Under the pieces are notes generated by a model. That model was not told the origin of the DNA, ran no database searches, and saw only the letters and a program-made list of their open reading frames with translations. The translations under genes and the position numbers were made by a program. 64,000 bases of DNA from Labia minor (Eukaryota; Arthropoda; Insecta; Dermaptera; Spongiphoridae): contig OY720346.1 in NCBI GenBank assembly GCA_963082975.1, positions 69,183,267-69,247,266 of the forward strand, written 5' to 3'. This document shows positions 1 to 10,524 of this stretch, in pieces; positions within the stretch are counted from its first letter, which is position 1, and every line of letters begins with the position of its first letter.

Positions 1-288
1 TAAGAGAAGCAAAAAACTTGACAGAAAATAACTGTTGGATGGAGGTCGGACATGACAGAAACTGTAAGCGAAATCTTCATATTGCGACTTATAATTTTCA
101 AATCCCCTAGCACCACAGAATTTAAGTTTCTTTTAAGGAAAATAACTATGATCTAAAAAAATTAATAAATGAACTTAATAATAAAAAAACAAATAAATCA
201 ATTAATTTAAATTAATACTATTAATGAATGTATATATTGGTCATTTATCTATAGTTTTATACCGTTAATTTTTATAAATTGTCTCAAG

Positions 289-950
289 CAGGGCCGCGAC
301 GTGGGTGCAAAGCGCCCGTGTGCAAATTTTTAAAAAGCGCCCCCTCTATCAATAGAACAATAAAATCAAATAAAACATTTAATTTTGAAAACTGTGTTTA
401 TGAATACAGAGGAATTTATCTACATAATAATAGGAAATAACAAAATAATTAACTCATTAACAATAGAAACAAGGTTAAATTTCTAGAACAATAAACATAA
501 AAAAAATTCAAAAATGAAAACATAATACAATATGAAATTCCATCACAAAACTATACTATTCGGATTCTTCGAGCCTTTGAAGCTACAAAACCTTTAATAA
601 TATCATATATTTCTAAGTTATCCATGATTTCATTTTCTATTGCTATCATAGAAAGATCTGTTAAGCGCTCCTGCGACAATGTCGAACGCAAATTCGTTTT
701 TATAATTTTTAACTTAGAGAAGCTTCGTTCACCCGAAGCTACAGTTACGGGCAAGGTTAGAAAGATACGCAGTAAAACAAACAAATTTGGAAAATATATT
801 TAAACGTGTCGTAGGATTCACGTACACAATTATATTGATTCATTTTTAAAACACTTAAAATAAAATAAAAAAGAATGGTCAGTTTGGCGCCCCCTACACC
901 AGGCGCCCGTGGGCAGCGCCCACCTTGCACACGTGCACGCCGCGGCCCTG
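289..950 (-). mobile_element. Short hAT element with perfect 8 bp target duplication
   Basis: Both ends carry inverted repeats starting CAGGGCCGCG. The flanks are the exact 8 bp duplication GTCTCAAG (281-288 and 951-958), the size made by hAT transposases. Only 662 bp long, it keeps just the last part of a transposase gene, so it is an internally deleted, non-autonomous copy. It interrupts Helitron-1. A miniature element with similar ends lies at 51064-51240. Confidence 0.93.
551..784 (-). pseudogene. hAT transposase C-terminal (dimerisation) domain remnant
   Basis: The 77 residue frame contains the hATC signature LPVTVASGERSFSKLK followed by LRSTLSQERLTDLSMIAIE, typical of the dimerisation domain that ends hAT transposases of the ZMYM1-like type found in many animal genomes. 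The DDE catalytic core and zinc-finger parts are missing; the inverted repeat lies just upstream instead. The full protein is usually several hundred residues. It is a gene fragment inside the 289-950 element and cannot be active. The methionine at 784 is only the first in frame. Confidence 0.85.
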
Positions 951-1089
951 GTCTCAAGTCTCTATTTTTGCATTTTCTCAAGTTTCATTATAATTAAAAA
1001 TATTCAATAATAATCTAGCAATGAAAATAAAATACCAAAATGTAATGATCAAGAAATATTATACTCTATTTCACTATTATAACATATAC

Positions 1090-2080
1090 AATACTTAAGA
1101 ACCATAGGCGGAGGAAATATTAGGAGATATCATTGCGGGTTCAGGCCAAATCGACCAACAATAATTAAGATATTTTCATTATGACAGATATTAGGAAAAA
1201 AAACGCGAATTCAATATTTCTATTCACTAATTATTTGTAGACATTAGTAAAACATACGCATGACTCAATAGATCCGGATAAACTTTTTCAAATTTTCAAT
1301 CTTCAAATTTGTCTTGAAGGTAGTAAAGAAAGAATAAGATGCGGAAATCAATTGTAAAATATTAGGTTACCCAGACGACTTAAATATAATAGGAGATTCG
1401 GCAATTGCAATTACAGATAATTTAATGGAGGTTTGAAATTAATAGTGATAAGAAAAAATATTTAGTAACAAAGAGGAAGAGTATTAACATACAAAATCTT
1501 AAGATACAAAATGTAGAATTTGAATATGTAGAAAAATTGAATGTAAACACGAAGGATAATAATATTTGAGAAGAATTTAAATCGGGGTTGCAATCGGGAA
1601 ACGCCTGTTATCTGCAATAAAGAGGCTTATCTCTTGAAAATTATTATCAAAGGGAATATATAAAAAGATTATTTTGCCTGTTGCATTATATGGGTGGCAG
1701 GCATGGTCTATGACCCTTGGAGATGAGAGTAGATTCAGAGTATTTGAGAATAGGATTCTTCCCTGCATTTATTGGCCAAAGAAAGATGAGGTCACCGGGT
1801 ATGGGGGAGACTACATAACAAGAAATTGCATGGCCTCTCTGCATCTTCAGAAATAGTTAGGGTTATAAAAGGGAAAAAGCTGCGATAGGCAGGGCACGTG
1901 GCTAGAATGGGAGAGGAAAAAGATATTGGTGGGAAGACCGATTGGAAAACGTCCGCTTGGAAAAAAACGCGTAGGAAGGGACGTAAGAGAGATGGAACAA
2001 GGGCTCAGGATAGGGACACTTGGAGAAATGTGGTTGTTGCCGCTAAGAACTTTCGAGTATCTTTGAGCCACATAGGTAGA
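1090..2080 (+). pseudogene. Decayed non-LTR retrotransposon reverse transcriptase
   Basis: Read across many frameshifts, the stretch shows the order of a non-LTR reverse transcriptase. GFRPNR is near 1137. The catalytic box reads YPDD at 1368-1379 instead of YADD. KTKYLV-like and LGDESRFRVFENRIL motifs follow (about 1725-1760), then AGHVARMGE near 1885-1915. The end RAQDRDTWRNVVVAAK is near 2005-2050. This C-terminal pattern is common in arthropod LINEs annotated as jockey-like. Other fragments lie at 30350-30545, 41425-41720 and 46004-46310. It is dead, with stops throughout. The exact clade cannot be assigned. Confidence 0.75.
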
Positions 2081-2289
2081 TAGATATAGCATATACAATA
2101 ATAATATATATAATTAATATAGTGATTAAATTAAAATATATTTTTTAAATAAGAACACAAAAAGAAATGAATGTTTTATGTAATATACTGATTGAAACAA
2201 AATGGATGAAAACCTTTTACTACTTTCAACCACCAAATACTATGTAACACTCGGGGGTACAGGGGGCGGAGCCCCCGTCTAGGTGTGAA

Positions 2290-2317
2290 GAGCGCCGAAG
2301 GCGCTCTGAGCAGCTAG
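2290..2317 (+). other. Helitron 3' terminal hairpin and CTAG end
   Basis: GAGCGCC and GGCGCTC form a perfect 7 bp stem around GAA, followed by TGAGCAG and CTAG, then T in the flank. This is the hairpin plus CTRR end at which rolling-circle transposition stops. The Helitron-2 copy at 46501-46528 has a damaged stem. Confidence 0.8.
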
Positions 2318-3070
2318 TAAATAAATAAAATGAACTTGTAATAGTAAAAAGGTTTTGATATAAATACATAAAAAAAGAGGAGAAAAAAAGATTAAAAACC
2401 AAAAAAAAAAAAAAATAAAATTAGAATATTTATTTTTATTTGTTAATAAATAATCGGATTAAAACTTATTAAGTACATATATAAAAAAAAATCGCAAAAG
2501 GTAAAAACTTATTCTTCTTTTTTTTGAGATATTTTTAATCTTAAAAATTCAATATTTATTAAAAATAGTATTGTATTTTTATCGAATAGGTTAATAATTT
2601 ATAATAAAATATAAATAAATATAAGTTTATAATATTTTCTATTGTTATAGACAGCACATTTGGTTTTATTTAAATTATTTGAACCCTTTCTAATTTTGTG
2701 ATCATAAATTTAAATTATGTGAGTTTGTCAAAAATGAAATCCTAAATAAATGGACAGAGCTTTGTTTTCAAATCTGGACTCACTTCAATTAATTAAGGTC
2801 AATTAAGAGATGCATTTAGAATTAGAACAATCATCCCACTTACAGGCAAACAACTTGTTGCTTAATTTAAAAAAAAATCCCTAGTGTGATCAACATGCCA
2901 TCTATAGGTCAATTTTGTTAAAAGATGAATGAAGATTGAACAATTCTAATTTTTATTTAATTCAATATAATAATAAATATGTAAAATATAAGTAATTTTT
3001 TAAAATAAGTTTGAACAAAATATTGATTATTGTAATCCATTTTATAAAAAATAATAATAGATTATTATAT
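2318..3070. other. A+T-rich spacer, nothing recognised
   Basis: Long A and T runs, no reading frame, no repeat I can match elsewhere in the window. The last eight bases before 3071 belong to the hAT-1 target site. Confidence 0.6.
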
Positions 3071-3444
3071 CAGGGGTGGCCAACACATCGACCGCGGTCG
3101 ACCGGTCGACCGCAAAGGCTTTAAAAGTAGCCCGCGAAGCCAAAGTTGGACAATTTGTTATAACTTAAATAAATCTTTGAAAATTCTTAATTCTATAATT
3201 TAATCTTACAATAATAAATTATTTGTGAAACATACACGTACTGTTTATATTTATCCTGATAAGATAAACAATGTAGTAATACTGAACGCGCTCTGTCGCG
3301 CTAGTTGGTAGCTGTGTGGCCGTGTGTCTCAAATTACTTTTTCTCTGTAGCGAACATAGTCAGGGCGCATATCAGTATCAGTGTGTGTTAGAGCGATTGT
3401 AAAGTGACAGCCAGTGAAGTGACAGTCAGTGATAGAGAACAGAA

Positions 3445-3532
3445 GTAAGCATGTTAGTTATTGTTTTAAATATTTCGTAATAATATCTTTAGTAGGTAAA
3501 TTCTAAAAAAATATTTAACCCTATTATTTTAG
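3445..3532 (+). other. Probable 5' leader intron of the hAT-1 transposase gene
   Basis: The donor AGAA/GTAAGC at 3445 and the acceptor TTATTTTAG ending at 3532 bracket 88 A+T-rich bases. The ATG of the transposase frame lies one base after the acceptor (3534). The leader upstream (3270-3444) is richer in G+C and has short repeats such as AGTGACAG. Splicing is inferred only from the signals. Confidence 0.5.
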
Positions 3533-3533
3533 A

Positions 3534-4132
3534 ATGAATAATCCAAGTACAAGCCGGAAAAAACGTATCATTATCACAGTGAATGGTAAGAAGATTATTT
3601 CTTTACTATGATGAAAGATATGTAAATGCAACAGTAGCTTTGTCTAAGAAAGAAAACGTTAAAAAACATTATCTAACAAATTATAAAAATTACGGCACAA
3701 ATAACTGCATAACAAAATAGTTTTTCAAAATACAAAACAAATTCGAAGACAGCTACGATTGCTTCATTCAAATTTGCTGAAACTTTGATTAAACACAACA
3801 AACCGTATCAAGATGGGGAAATATGGAAAGAGGCATTCATTAAAGCTGGAGAAGAATTGTTTCAGAATTTTAAAAATAAATCTGAAATAATGACATCAAT
3901 CAAAAATATGTTGTTATCGCGAAATACAGTTATGCGTAGAACAGAAGGAATAAGCCGAAACCTTGAAGACATTTTACATGGGAATATTAATAAATGCATT
4001 TTATTATCATTGCAGTTTGACGAATCTATGGACTATACCGGTACTGCACAATTATGTGTTTTTATTAGAATGGTATTCGATGATATATATGTTGGTTACA
4101 GAAGGATTATTAACTATTATTCAAATGCATGA
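3534..4132 (+). pseudogene. hAT transposase, N-terminal and middle part (GTF2IRD2/SCAND3-like), broken
   Basis: The frame opens at ATG 3534 but stops after about 25 codons. Frameshifted pieces continue with a DYFFTMM segment and KKENVKKHYLTNYKNYG, matching the N-terminal BED-like region of this transposase type. The longest open part (3785-4132, 115 residues) has KPYQDGEIWKEAFIKAGEE, LLSRNTVMRRTEGIS and LLSLQFDESMDYTGTAQLCV. That last stretch holds the first catalytic aspartate region (DES) of hAT transposases. The gene is cut at about 4132 by repeat A and resumes only at its C-terminus (8540). Inactive. Confidence 0.85.
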
Positions 4133-4139
4133 TGATGAT

Positions 4140-5412
4140 AAAAAGTTAAAAATCTATATTTTATAAAATTCAATTTTAATTTGAATCTTTTCTAAAATTT
4201 ATTAAACTTCATTTAAATTAATAGGAATAAATAAATTTACAATTAATTCTTGATTGAGGGATGATTTCGGAGGTGACGCCGATCAACGTCTTCGACTGGC
4301 AAGGGAATGGCAACTGATTGCGCTCGAAGCAGACAGGCAGGCATGCAGGCAGGCCAGGAGGTTTGGTGGGAGGTGAGGTGAGGTGGCGGAGGGGGGCAAC
4401 ATGGCGGCAAATGTTTTCAATCTGTCAAAATTCAATAATTAATATTTAATCAACGAAGCACCGTAAAATTATATAATGGTAGTGAAAATGAATCTACGTT
4501 TCATGATGAATCTATTCGTATAGGTTTTATCTGTTGTTATGAGGCAAGATTTTTGTTGAACTGTAAAAATAAACCAATATTAAAATTAATTAAAAATTTC
4601 CATTTAATGATACAAAAAATCAATTTTATTTAGAATCTGGCTAAAATTATGGTCAATGGAATTGTCTTGGTCACAATTTACAAGATTTAGTCAAAAATTT
4701 TAATAAAATGAAAAACATTGATTTGATTGGTTTTTTCTAATTCTCCAAAGCGTTCTATAAATATGAGTTCCAAGTTTTTACTAATATGAAGCGTTGAGGA
4801 GGTGGGTCCTCTCAGAGGCACATGAGACATGTCTCACTCGTGAATATAAAGGGTTTTGCTAGTCGAAAAGGTGACGTAATCTGGATATATTTGAATTAAC
4901 CCCCTTCGGGGGTTAATTCAAATATATATAGGAGACTCTAAAGAGTCTCCTATAAGATTCAAGATTTCAATTTTTTTTCTTTTTAATGAAGCTATGCTAG
5001 GTATTCTCCTTCATCCAAATAAATTTGATTTTTTGAATGATCAGGGGAGGGGGAGGGGGAGAGTAAGCGTAAGGGAATGGATGGAAAGGAGTCAACGGGT
5101 AAAGGACATGATTCCTCCAGGTAGAAGCGGGATTTAGAAGAAATCATGAGCTCACGTGAGGGCAGGGACGCCAATCCCTGAAATAGAATTCTTTTCTTCT
5201 GGGTTTATAGAAAAGAATCTACTCGCTACCCGGGATATTATTTTTAAATTTATTAAAAATTAATTTTATGTTATTACATCTTTTATATACCATATATTTA
5301 TATTTTTCTTATCCCGATAATTTATATACTTATTATCAAAGGGCTTCCCTTTCTTAAAAAACCGTTTAGTCCTAGACTACTCTACTCTACCCAAATTTCG
5401 CCTCTACCTGCC
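4140..5412 (+). repeat. Repeat A, copy 1 (inside hAT-1)
   Basis: About 1.27 kb, nearly identical to 27318-28618 and to 43830-44950. Landmarks in order: a GGCAGGCAGG-type run and GGTGAGGTGGCGG (4335-4400), the 14 bp palindrome TGAGACATGTCTCA near 4826, the twin hairpin at 4885-4954, and TACCCGGGATATT near 5228. Frames seen in one copy are shifted in the others, so it is not coding. This copy lacks the first 260 bp of copy 2 and has no B arms. Confidence 0.85.
4885..4954 (+). repeat. Twin perfect hairpin of repeat A, copy 1
   Basis: Arms 4885-4904 and 4908-4927 are perfect 20 bp complements around a TTC loop. A second palindrome, 4927-4954, has 13 bp arms around AA. Copies 2 and 3 have GAA in the first loop. 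Confidence 0.95.
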
Positions 5413-5475
5413 CCTCCTCTCATATCCTTTCCAAAATGAAGTATTTATTTTAATTGAAGTTATAAATTTAAATGA

Positions 5476-6333
5476 AATAATACTTTATATAAAAAAAAAA
5501 CTTTTTTAAAAAACCACGTTTTTAACGCACTAAAAAGAAGAAAATAATTTTTCTGAAACCCCATAGGTACTGACATTACAAACAAGAGATATGATTTGAA
5601 GAAAATTTTCTATAACGTAAAACGTGGGGCGCAAATAATAATAAATTTTTTAAATGCAATATAATTTCTTTGATTAATTTATTTCAATATCCATGGATTT
5701 ATATTTTAAGTTTTATATTTTTTACCAGACTTTTTGTAAAAGGGAATATTATTAGTAATCCAACAGAATACTTTTATTAATGTAAATTTTTTTTGGAAAA
5801 TTAATTCCTTAATATTAAATAAACATCTTCAATTTACACTTTAGAAATTTTATTAACATAAATATTAAATATTTGCTAGAAGTTTTGCAGTAGCAAAATT
5901 TAGTTTTAGATTTCTTCAAGTTAAATTTCTTATATTATTTACCAGAATATTGTTAGGATGTCATTTTTTATCAGAATTTTTTAAAAGTGAATATTATTAG
6001 TAATCTAAAGGTAATCTTTTCATAAATTAAATTTACCTCTTTTAAAAATTTCGATAAGTTATAAGCTTTACTTTTTGAAGCTAATTAAAATATGAATTCA
6101 TTTATCCTATTAATTTGTACCTAATAACATTTATTTATAAATTTTTATACGATACAGAATATTTTAGCCATAGTTGCGCCCCACGTTTTACGTTATAGAA
6201 AATTTTCTTCAAATCATATCTCTTGTTTGTAATGTCAGTACCTATGGGGTTTCAGAAAAATTATTTTCTTCTTTTTAGTGCGTTAAAAACGTGGTTTTTT
6301 AAAAAAGTTTTTTTTTTATATAAAGTATTATTT
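5476..6333. mobile_element. Fold-back element FB1
   Basis: Inverted arms of about 160 bp (5476-5634 and 6174-6333) are almost identical and enclose about 540 bp of A+T-rich sequence without a gene. The outer ends contain a TTTTTAGTGC motif near runs of T; the inner ends are TTGCGCCCCACGTTTTACG. FB2 and FB3 share the outer and inner motifs but not the rest of the arm. No transposase is present. I cannot assign it to a known superfamily. Confidence 0.85.
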
Positions 6334-6691
6334 TCTACTTTTTAGTCTTCATATATTGCAATCGATTTCACTTGACCTATACTACTTTTAAGTTTTTTGA
6401 TTGACTTTAATAGTCATGAAATACTATTATCCTGAAAGTAATAAATTTAAATTGAATTATAAAGAGAAACTTTTAAATTTATCATATTTTAATTCTTTAT
6501 TGCCTAAAACTCATCATAAATTTAAATTTTGTTTTCTAAATTACAGTACAAAACATTAATATACCTTCTTTCAAATTTATTTACATTTTAAATATTATAC
6601 ATATTATATTATTCTTTTAACGGGTTTTTAACGGTTTTTTTCAAATTTAAATATTTACACTTTTTGTTTTGATTTTCCCATACAAAATTAT

Positions 6692-6898
6692 ATTCATTAA
6701 TTATGCTCTAATTAAACACTTACAAGCTACGAATGTGTTATTTTATTGTATTGTCATCCAGAATACATTACTCTGAAAAGTTTCAGAGCGATTGGATGAC
6801 TGGAAGTGGTCGAAATTTCGATTGCAAGATTTGACCCGAACAGATAAATAAACAAACAAACAAACAAGAAAGCAAGCTAAGAAAAACGTGGTAAAATA
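6692..6898 (+). repeat. Repeat G, copy 1
   Basis: About 207 bp, almost identical to 8014-8208 in the same orientation. It contains AGCGATTGGATGACTGGAAG, then GCAAGATTTGACCC and an (ACAA) run, and ends GGTAAAATA. The part before GCAAGATTTGAC resembles the 3' tails of RTE-type LINEs seen in many invertebrates; 15425-15590 is a more distant relative. Confidence 0.75.
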
Positions 6899-8013
6899 CA
6901 CTCAGTTAGCAAGAGTGCTAATGATGACTTGGTGAGATGCAGAGAGCAAATGATAGCTGAAGGAAATTGAGGGTGGCGTTTAAGTCGAAAAAAGGTGTGT
7001 CGAAACAGGCAACCAATCAGAAGACCCGTTAAGTAAAAATAAGAAGAGGGGAGTTTGAACCTTTTTTCTACCTCCCTATTATATTTTTTCAATATTTTGA
7101 TTTTATTAATTTTTTATCTCTCTTTGTAAAGACGAAATTATAACTTTAAAATGATTTTAAATGTAATCAATCAAAAGTCAGAAATTATAATTTAAAAAAA
7201 TCAAAATTCTTCATAAAAAAAAAATGGCTTTTTATTTTTTCTAATACATTTACCGTGTATATAATATATAGAGATTCTTTATTTCATTAGATTGAATATT
7301 ATTTATTAGTAATTCATTTAATAAATATCTAATCGTTATTTGAAATTTATTTAATTATTATTTTAGAATTTATGATGCTTAATCCAAATTTAATTCGCAG
7401 CATGGAACATACGATCAGGACTGTCATTTAGTTGGAGGGGAGCGACCTGAACATTTTTTCAAACTTCTTATTTAAACGGATTTTAATATTTTGATTATTA
7501 TTATTAATTAATGTATTATATTTGCATCCCGCCTCGTTTTTGTATTAGATATTGTATCAATATTTTTTATATTTAAAATATTTTAAAATTTTTTAATTAA
7601 TTTCGAAAGAAAATTAAAAATATATTTATACAATTTTTGCTAGTATAATAAAATAAGATCTAATGAAATATATTTATTTTTATCGTCAATTCACAATGTG
7701 TCATTTATTATATTATTAATTTGTGAAATGATTACAAATTTTATGTAAAATCCATTCTCTATTCGTTTAGATCAAAAATAATATATTTAATATTTAATAT
7801 ATTGAATATATTTAATACATACTAGAATCAACTCTTGAATATTTTTTTAAACAAGCGGACTATGGACATCTGTATTATTTATTTTTAATGTTTTGACAAA
7901 GTCCCTTTTGTTGTTTTCTTCTTTTGTATTATGTATTGAGAAAGGTAAGTTTTGGAAAGGGCCTTTTGTTGTATTATTATTGTTTCTCCTTTTTAAGTTA
8001 ACAAAATACAAAT
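6899..8013. other. A+T-rich interior of hAT-1 between the G repeats
   Basis: No gene. The 71 codon frame at 6877-7092 on the minus strand runs into repeat G and is spurious. The rest is A and T runs with no match elsewhere in the window. Confidence 0.5.
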
Positions 8014-8208
8014 ATTCATTAATTATGCTCTAATTAAACACTTGCAAGCTACGAATGTGTTATTTTATTGTATTGTCATCCAGAATACATAACTCTGAAA
8101 AGTTTCAGAGCGATTGGATGACTGGAAGTGGTCGAAATTTCGATTGCAAGATTTGACGCGAACAGATAAACAAACAAGAAAGCAAGCTAAGAAAAACGTG
8201 GTAAAATA
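8014..8208 (+). repeat. Repeat G, copy 2
   Basis: Same sequence and orientation as 6692-6898 with a shorter (ACAA) run. The two copies could recombine and drop the 1.1 kb between them. Confidence 0.75.
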
Positions 8209-8539
8209 ACAGCCCTTCCATTTGCAATTTTTTTTTTTATAAATATTATTATAATAATTAAAACTAACATATCTTTCATATATCTAAGAACATATATAAA
8301 TATATTATTGATTTAATCTTTCTATATTTTAGTATTTGACTATATAATTAATAATATATAATTTTTCCCCATTTTTTAGCACTTTATTACAAACATATTT
8401 TATATTTTAATTTTTTTATTCGTTGATCAAAAATAATATAATAATATAAAATATATTTATTTATTACATAATAAATAGATAATTATATTATTATATAAGA
8501 TAAATATATAAAAATAAATTCAATTGAAATAAAACGATT

Positions 8540-8749
8540 GTGCCAAGATTCAATATAGATAGCAATTTTTGGAATTTAATAAGCAAAGATAAATATCCAA
8601 ATATTTGGACAATGGTTGCTCGTTTCAATTCCTTCTTTGGCTCCACATATTTTTGTGAATCCGCATTTTCTTATATGAATGTGATCAAAACAAAACCTCG
8701 GTCGCAAATAACTGATCCACATTTAGAGTCATGCTTAGAATTGCTTTAA
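8540..8749 (+). pseudogene. hAT-1 transposase C-terminal dimerisation domain
   Basis: The 69 residue frame reads FWNLISKDKYPNIWTMVARF then FGSTYFCESAFSYMNVIKTK and LTDPHLESCLELL-like residues. This is the classic hATC motif of GTF2IRD2/ZBED5-like transposases, where a CESAFS-type box is diagnostic. It is the same strand as the N-terminal piece at 3534-4132, and the right terminal repeat lies 490 bp downstream, so it is the end of the same gene. The catalytic middle is lost between the two pieces. A short shifted tail continues after the stop. Confidence 0.88.
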
Positions 8750-9239
8750 GTTCATAGGAGCCAAATTTTGAGAAACTTGCTACTCTTATGCAATGCCAGG
8801 ATTCATCCAAATAAAAATTGTATGCTTAAAATTTGTTTTGTTCGTATTTATTTCTTAACATTGTATTTTTTAAAATTTTAATAAATATTGTTAGAATTCA
8901 TAAAATAAAAAATATATCGTCGGCTTAGATTGCAAACCTGCTCACTCATATTCAGCATATTTTGCACAACTTTCTTAAAACGCATACATTTTTTGCTTGT
9001 CAATTAAATAGGTGCATAATAGCGGTGTTTCATAGCCAATGTAAGGTCTTTTTCTCTTTCTAATAGTGTGAAAATGTAATGTTTGAATAAAAAGTGATGG
9101 TTTGCAATTAAAATCGGCGATATAAGTTCTTTAATTATCTTCTAAAATTTTAAAATTATTTGCCCATATCCATAGTCGACCGCAGATTATATTTTATTGA
9201 AAAAGTAGCCCCTAAAAGCTAAAAGTTTGGCCACACCTG

Positions 9240-10246
9240 ATTATATAAACCGTGGCTCGCGAGCCACATTAGACTCTTTTTGAGTTTATTGTGGCTCAAT
9301 TAAAAAATTTTAAGTTATTAAAATTTAGAATTTATATATACAAACTGGTAAAAGGCTACGTCATGACATATATTTATTTACATATAATTATTTAAAGGAA
9401 ATTTAAAATTTAGTTATTTCTGCAAATTTTAAAAACTTTGCTGTAAAATGTATCCGATCTATCCCAACTCTGTCTACTTTATTTCAATATTAACAGCAGA
9501 ACTATTCGTACGATTTATTATTATTATAATTAGGTATTTTAATCGCGCACGTATTCGTAATTTTTGCTTTTCTGAATACGAACCCCTCTCCCCAAAAAAA
9601 AAAAAAGTAAAATTTTTTTCTGAATTGGATCTTAAACATTTTCGTTAGGATGTTGACCTATTCATCCTCTTTTATCTTTTTTTTAAATTTTCGTAGTGAA
9701 ATTTTAATTTTTTTTTTAAATTTAATTTTATTGTATCCTTTTTCATACAATTATATCTCAGAAAAATTATTTAAAACAACTTTTCTTTAGATTTCTCTCT
9801 ATCTATATATACCTATATATTATTTTTGTTTTAATTCAAATAAATAGTAACATCCATCCAAGAGAACTTAATGAGTAAATGGAATGTTCTGTCATAAACA
9901 TTTTTATTGGCACAAATATAATAAAATTAACGTAAAGTTTTTCATGCCATCCAGAGTTTCTTCTCAATCCAATCAATGAAGTAAATTTAATAGAGACAAA
10001 ATCAAATTAAAGTCAAGCAAAAGGAAAACTTAACAGATTTATAAGTGATTTTCTTTCCTTTTAGAACGAGATTAAAATTTTAGTTTTTGAGAAAATTTAT
10101 TAAAATAGGATTTTCAATTTTTTTTACTTATACATCAACTATATATATTTATAATTAAAACTTGAATTAAACTTCTTTCCTTTAATGAATATCTGAAAAG
10201 ATTTCATTAATGACTGACAAATAAATAACCTACATAAATATTTTAT
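9240..10246. other. A+T-rich spacer with a GTGGCTCGCGAGCCAC palindrome
   Basis: A 16 bp perfect palindrome at 9252-9267 followed by AGACTCTTTTTGAG and GTGGCTC looks like the end of another decayed DNA transposon; no partner end was found. The 66 codon frame at 9448-9648 looks spurious. The rest is unremarkable. Confidence 0.45.
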
Positions 10247-10524
10247 GGCGCCACAGGGTGAGAGGTTATTCTCGTGGTTCCGTGTTCAAGTTCCGGGCCT
10301 GGCAAGGGAATTTCTCTAGCTGTGGTTTATGGAACGGAGTCAACCCAGCCTCAGAGATCAACATTGGGAAACTACTTGATAAAAGTAGCGCCTCCGATCA
10401 AGAAAATCAAGGTAAAGGTTAATAGGACCCGTTCTACTGATTATAGGTCACCTCATTGATAACATATTACCGACTTGATAGGCGTTTCCTTGCGTAGGAC
10501 GTACAAAGTCAGAGGTTTTTTTTT
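10247..10524 (+). mobile_element. tRNA-derived SINE, copy 1
   Basis: Matches 59304-59570 over its length. Near the 5' end is a polymerase III B-box-like GTGTTCAAGTTCC (10282-10294). The body shares GGAGTCAACCCAGCCT, CGCCTCCGATCA and GCGTAGGACGTACAAAGTC with copy 2 and ends in a T run. The A box is poorly preserved. The overlapping 61 codon frame is spurious. Confidence 0.8.

Larger units (their letters stand above)
1..2317 (+). mobile_element. Helitron-1 (5' end outside window)
   Basis: The right end is a typical Helitron 3' terminus: a GC-rich hairpin at 2290-2306, seven bases, then CTAG at 2314-2317 followed by T. Sequence around 131-172 and 1590-2317 matches Helitron-2 at 45220-46528, so both come from one family. 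A hAT (289-950) sits inside it. It carries a decayed reverse transcriptase (1090-2080), which Helitron-2 shares in part, so that fragment was in the parent element. No helicase or Rep domain can be read here; this is probably a non-autonomous copy. Confidence 0.75.
3071..9239 (+). mobile_element. hAT-1, full-span element filled with later insertions
   Basis: The left end starts CAGGGGTGGCCAAC and the right end, read in reverse, starts CAGGTGTGGCCAAAC; subterminal GTCGACCGC motifs occur at both ends (3090-3115, 9177-9183). The 7 bp ATTATAT directly flanks both sides (3064-3070 and 9240-9246), an imperfect trace of an 8 bp duplication. Inside are a GC-richer leader, a small intron, and the start and end of a transposase gene in the same orientation. 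The middle is replaced by repeat A, a fold-back element and two G repeats. Confidence 0.8.
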
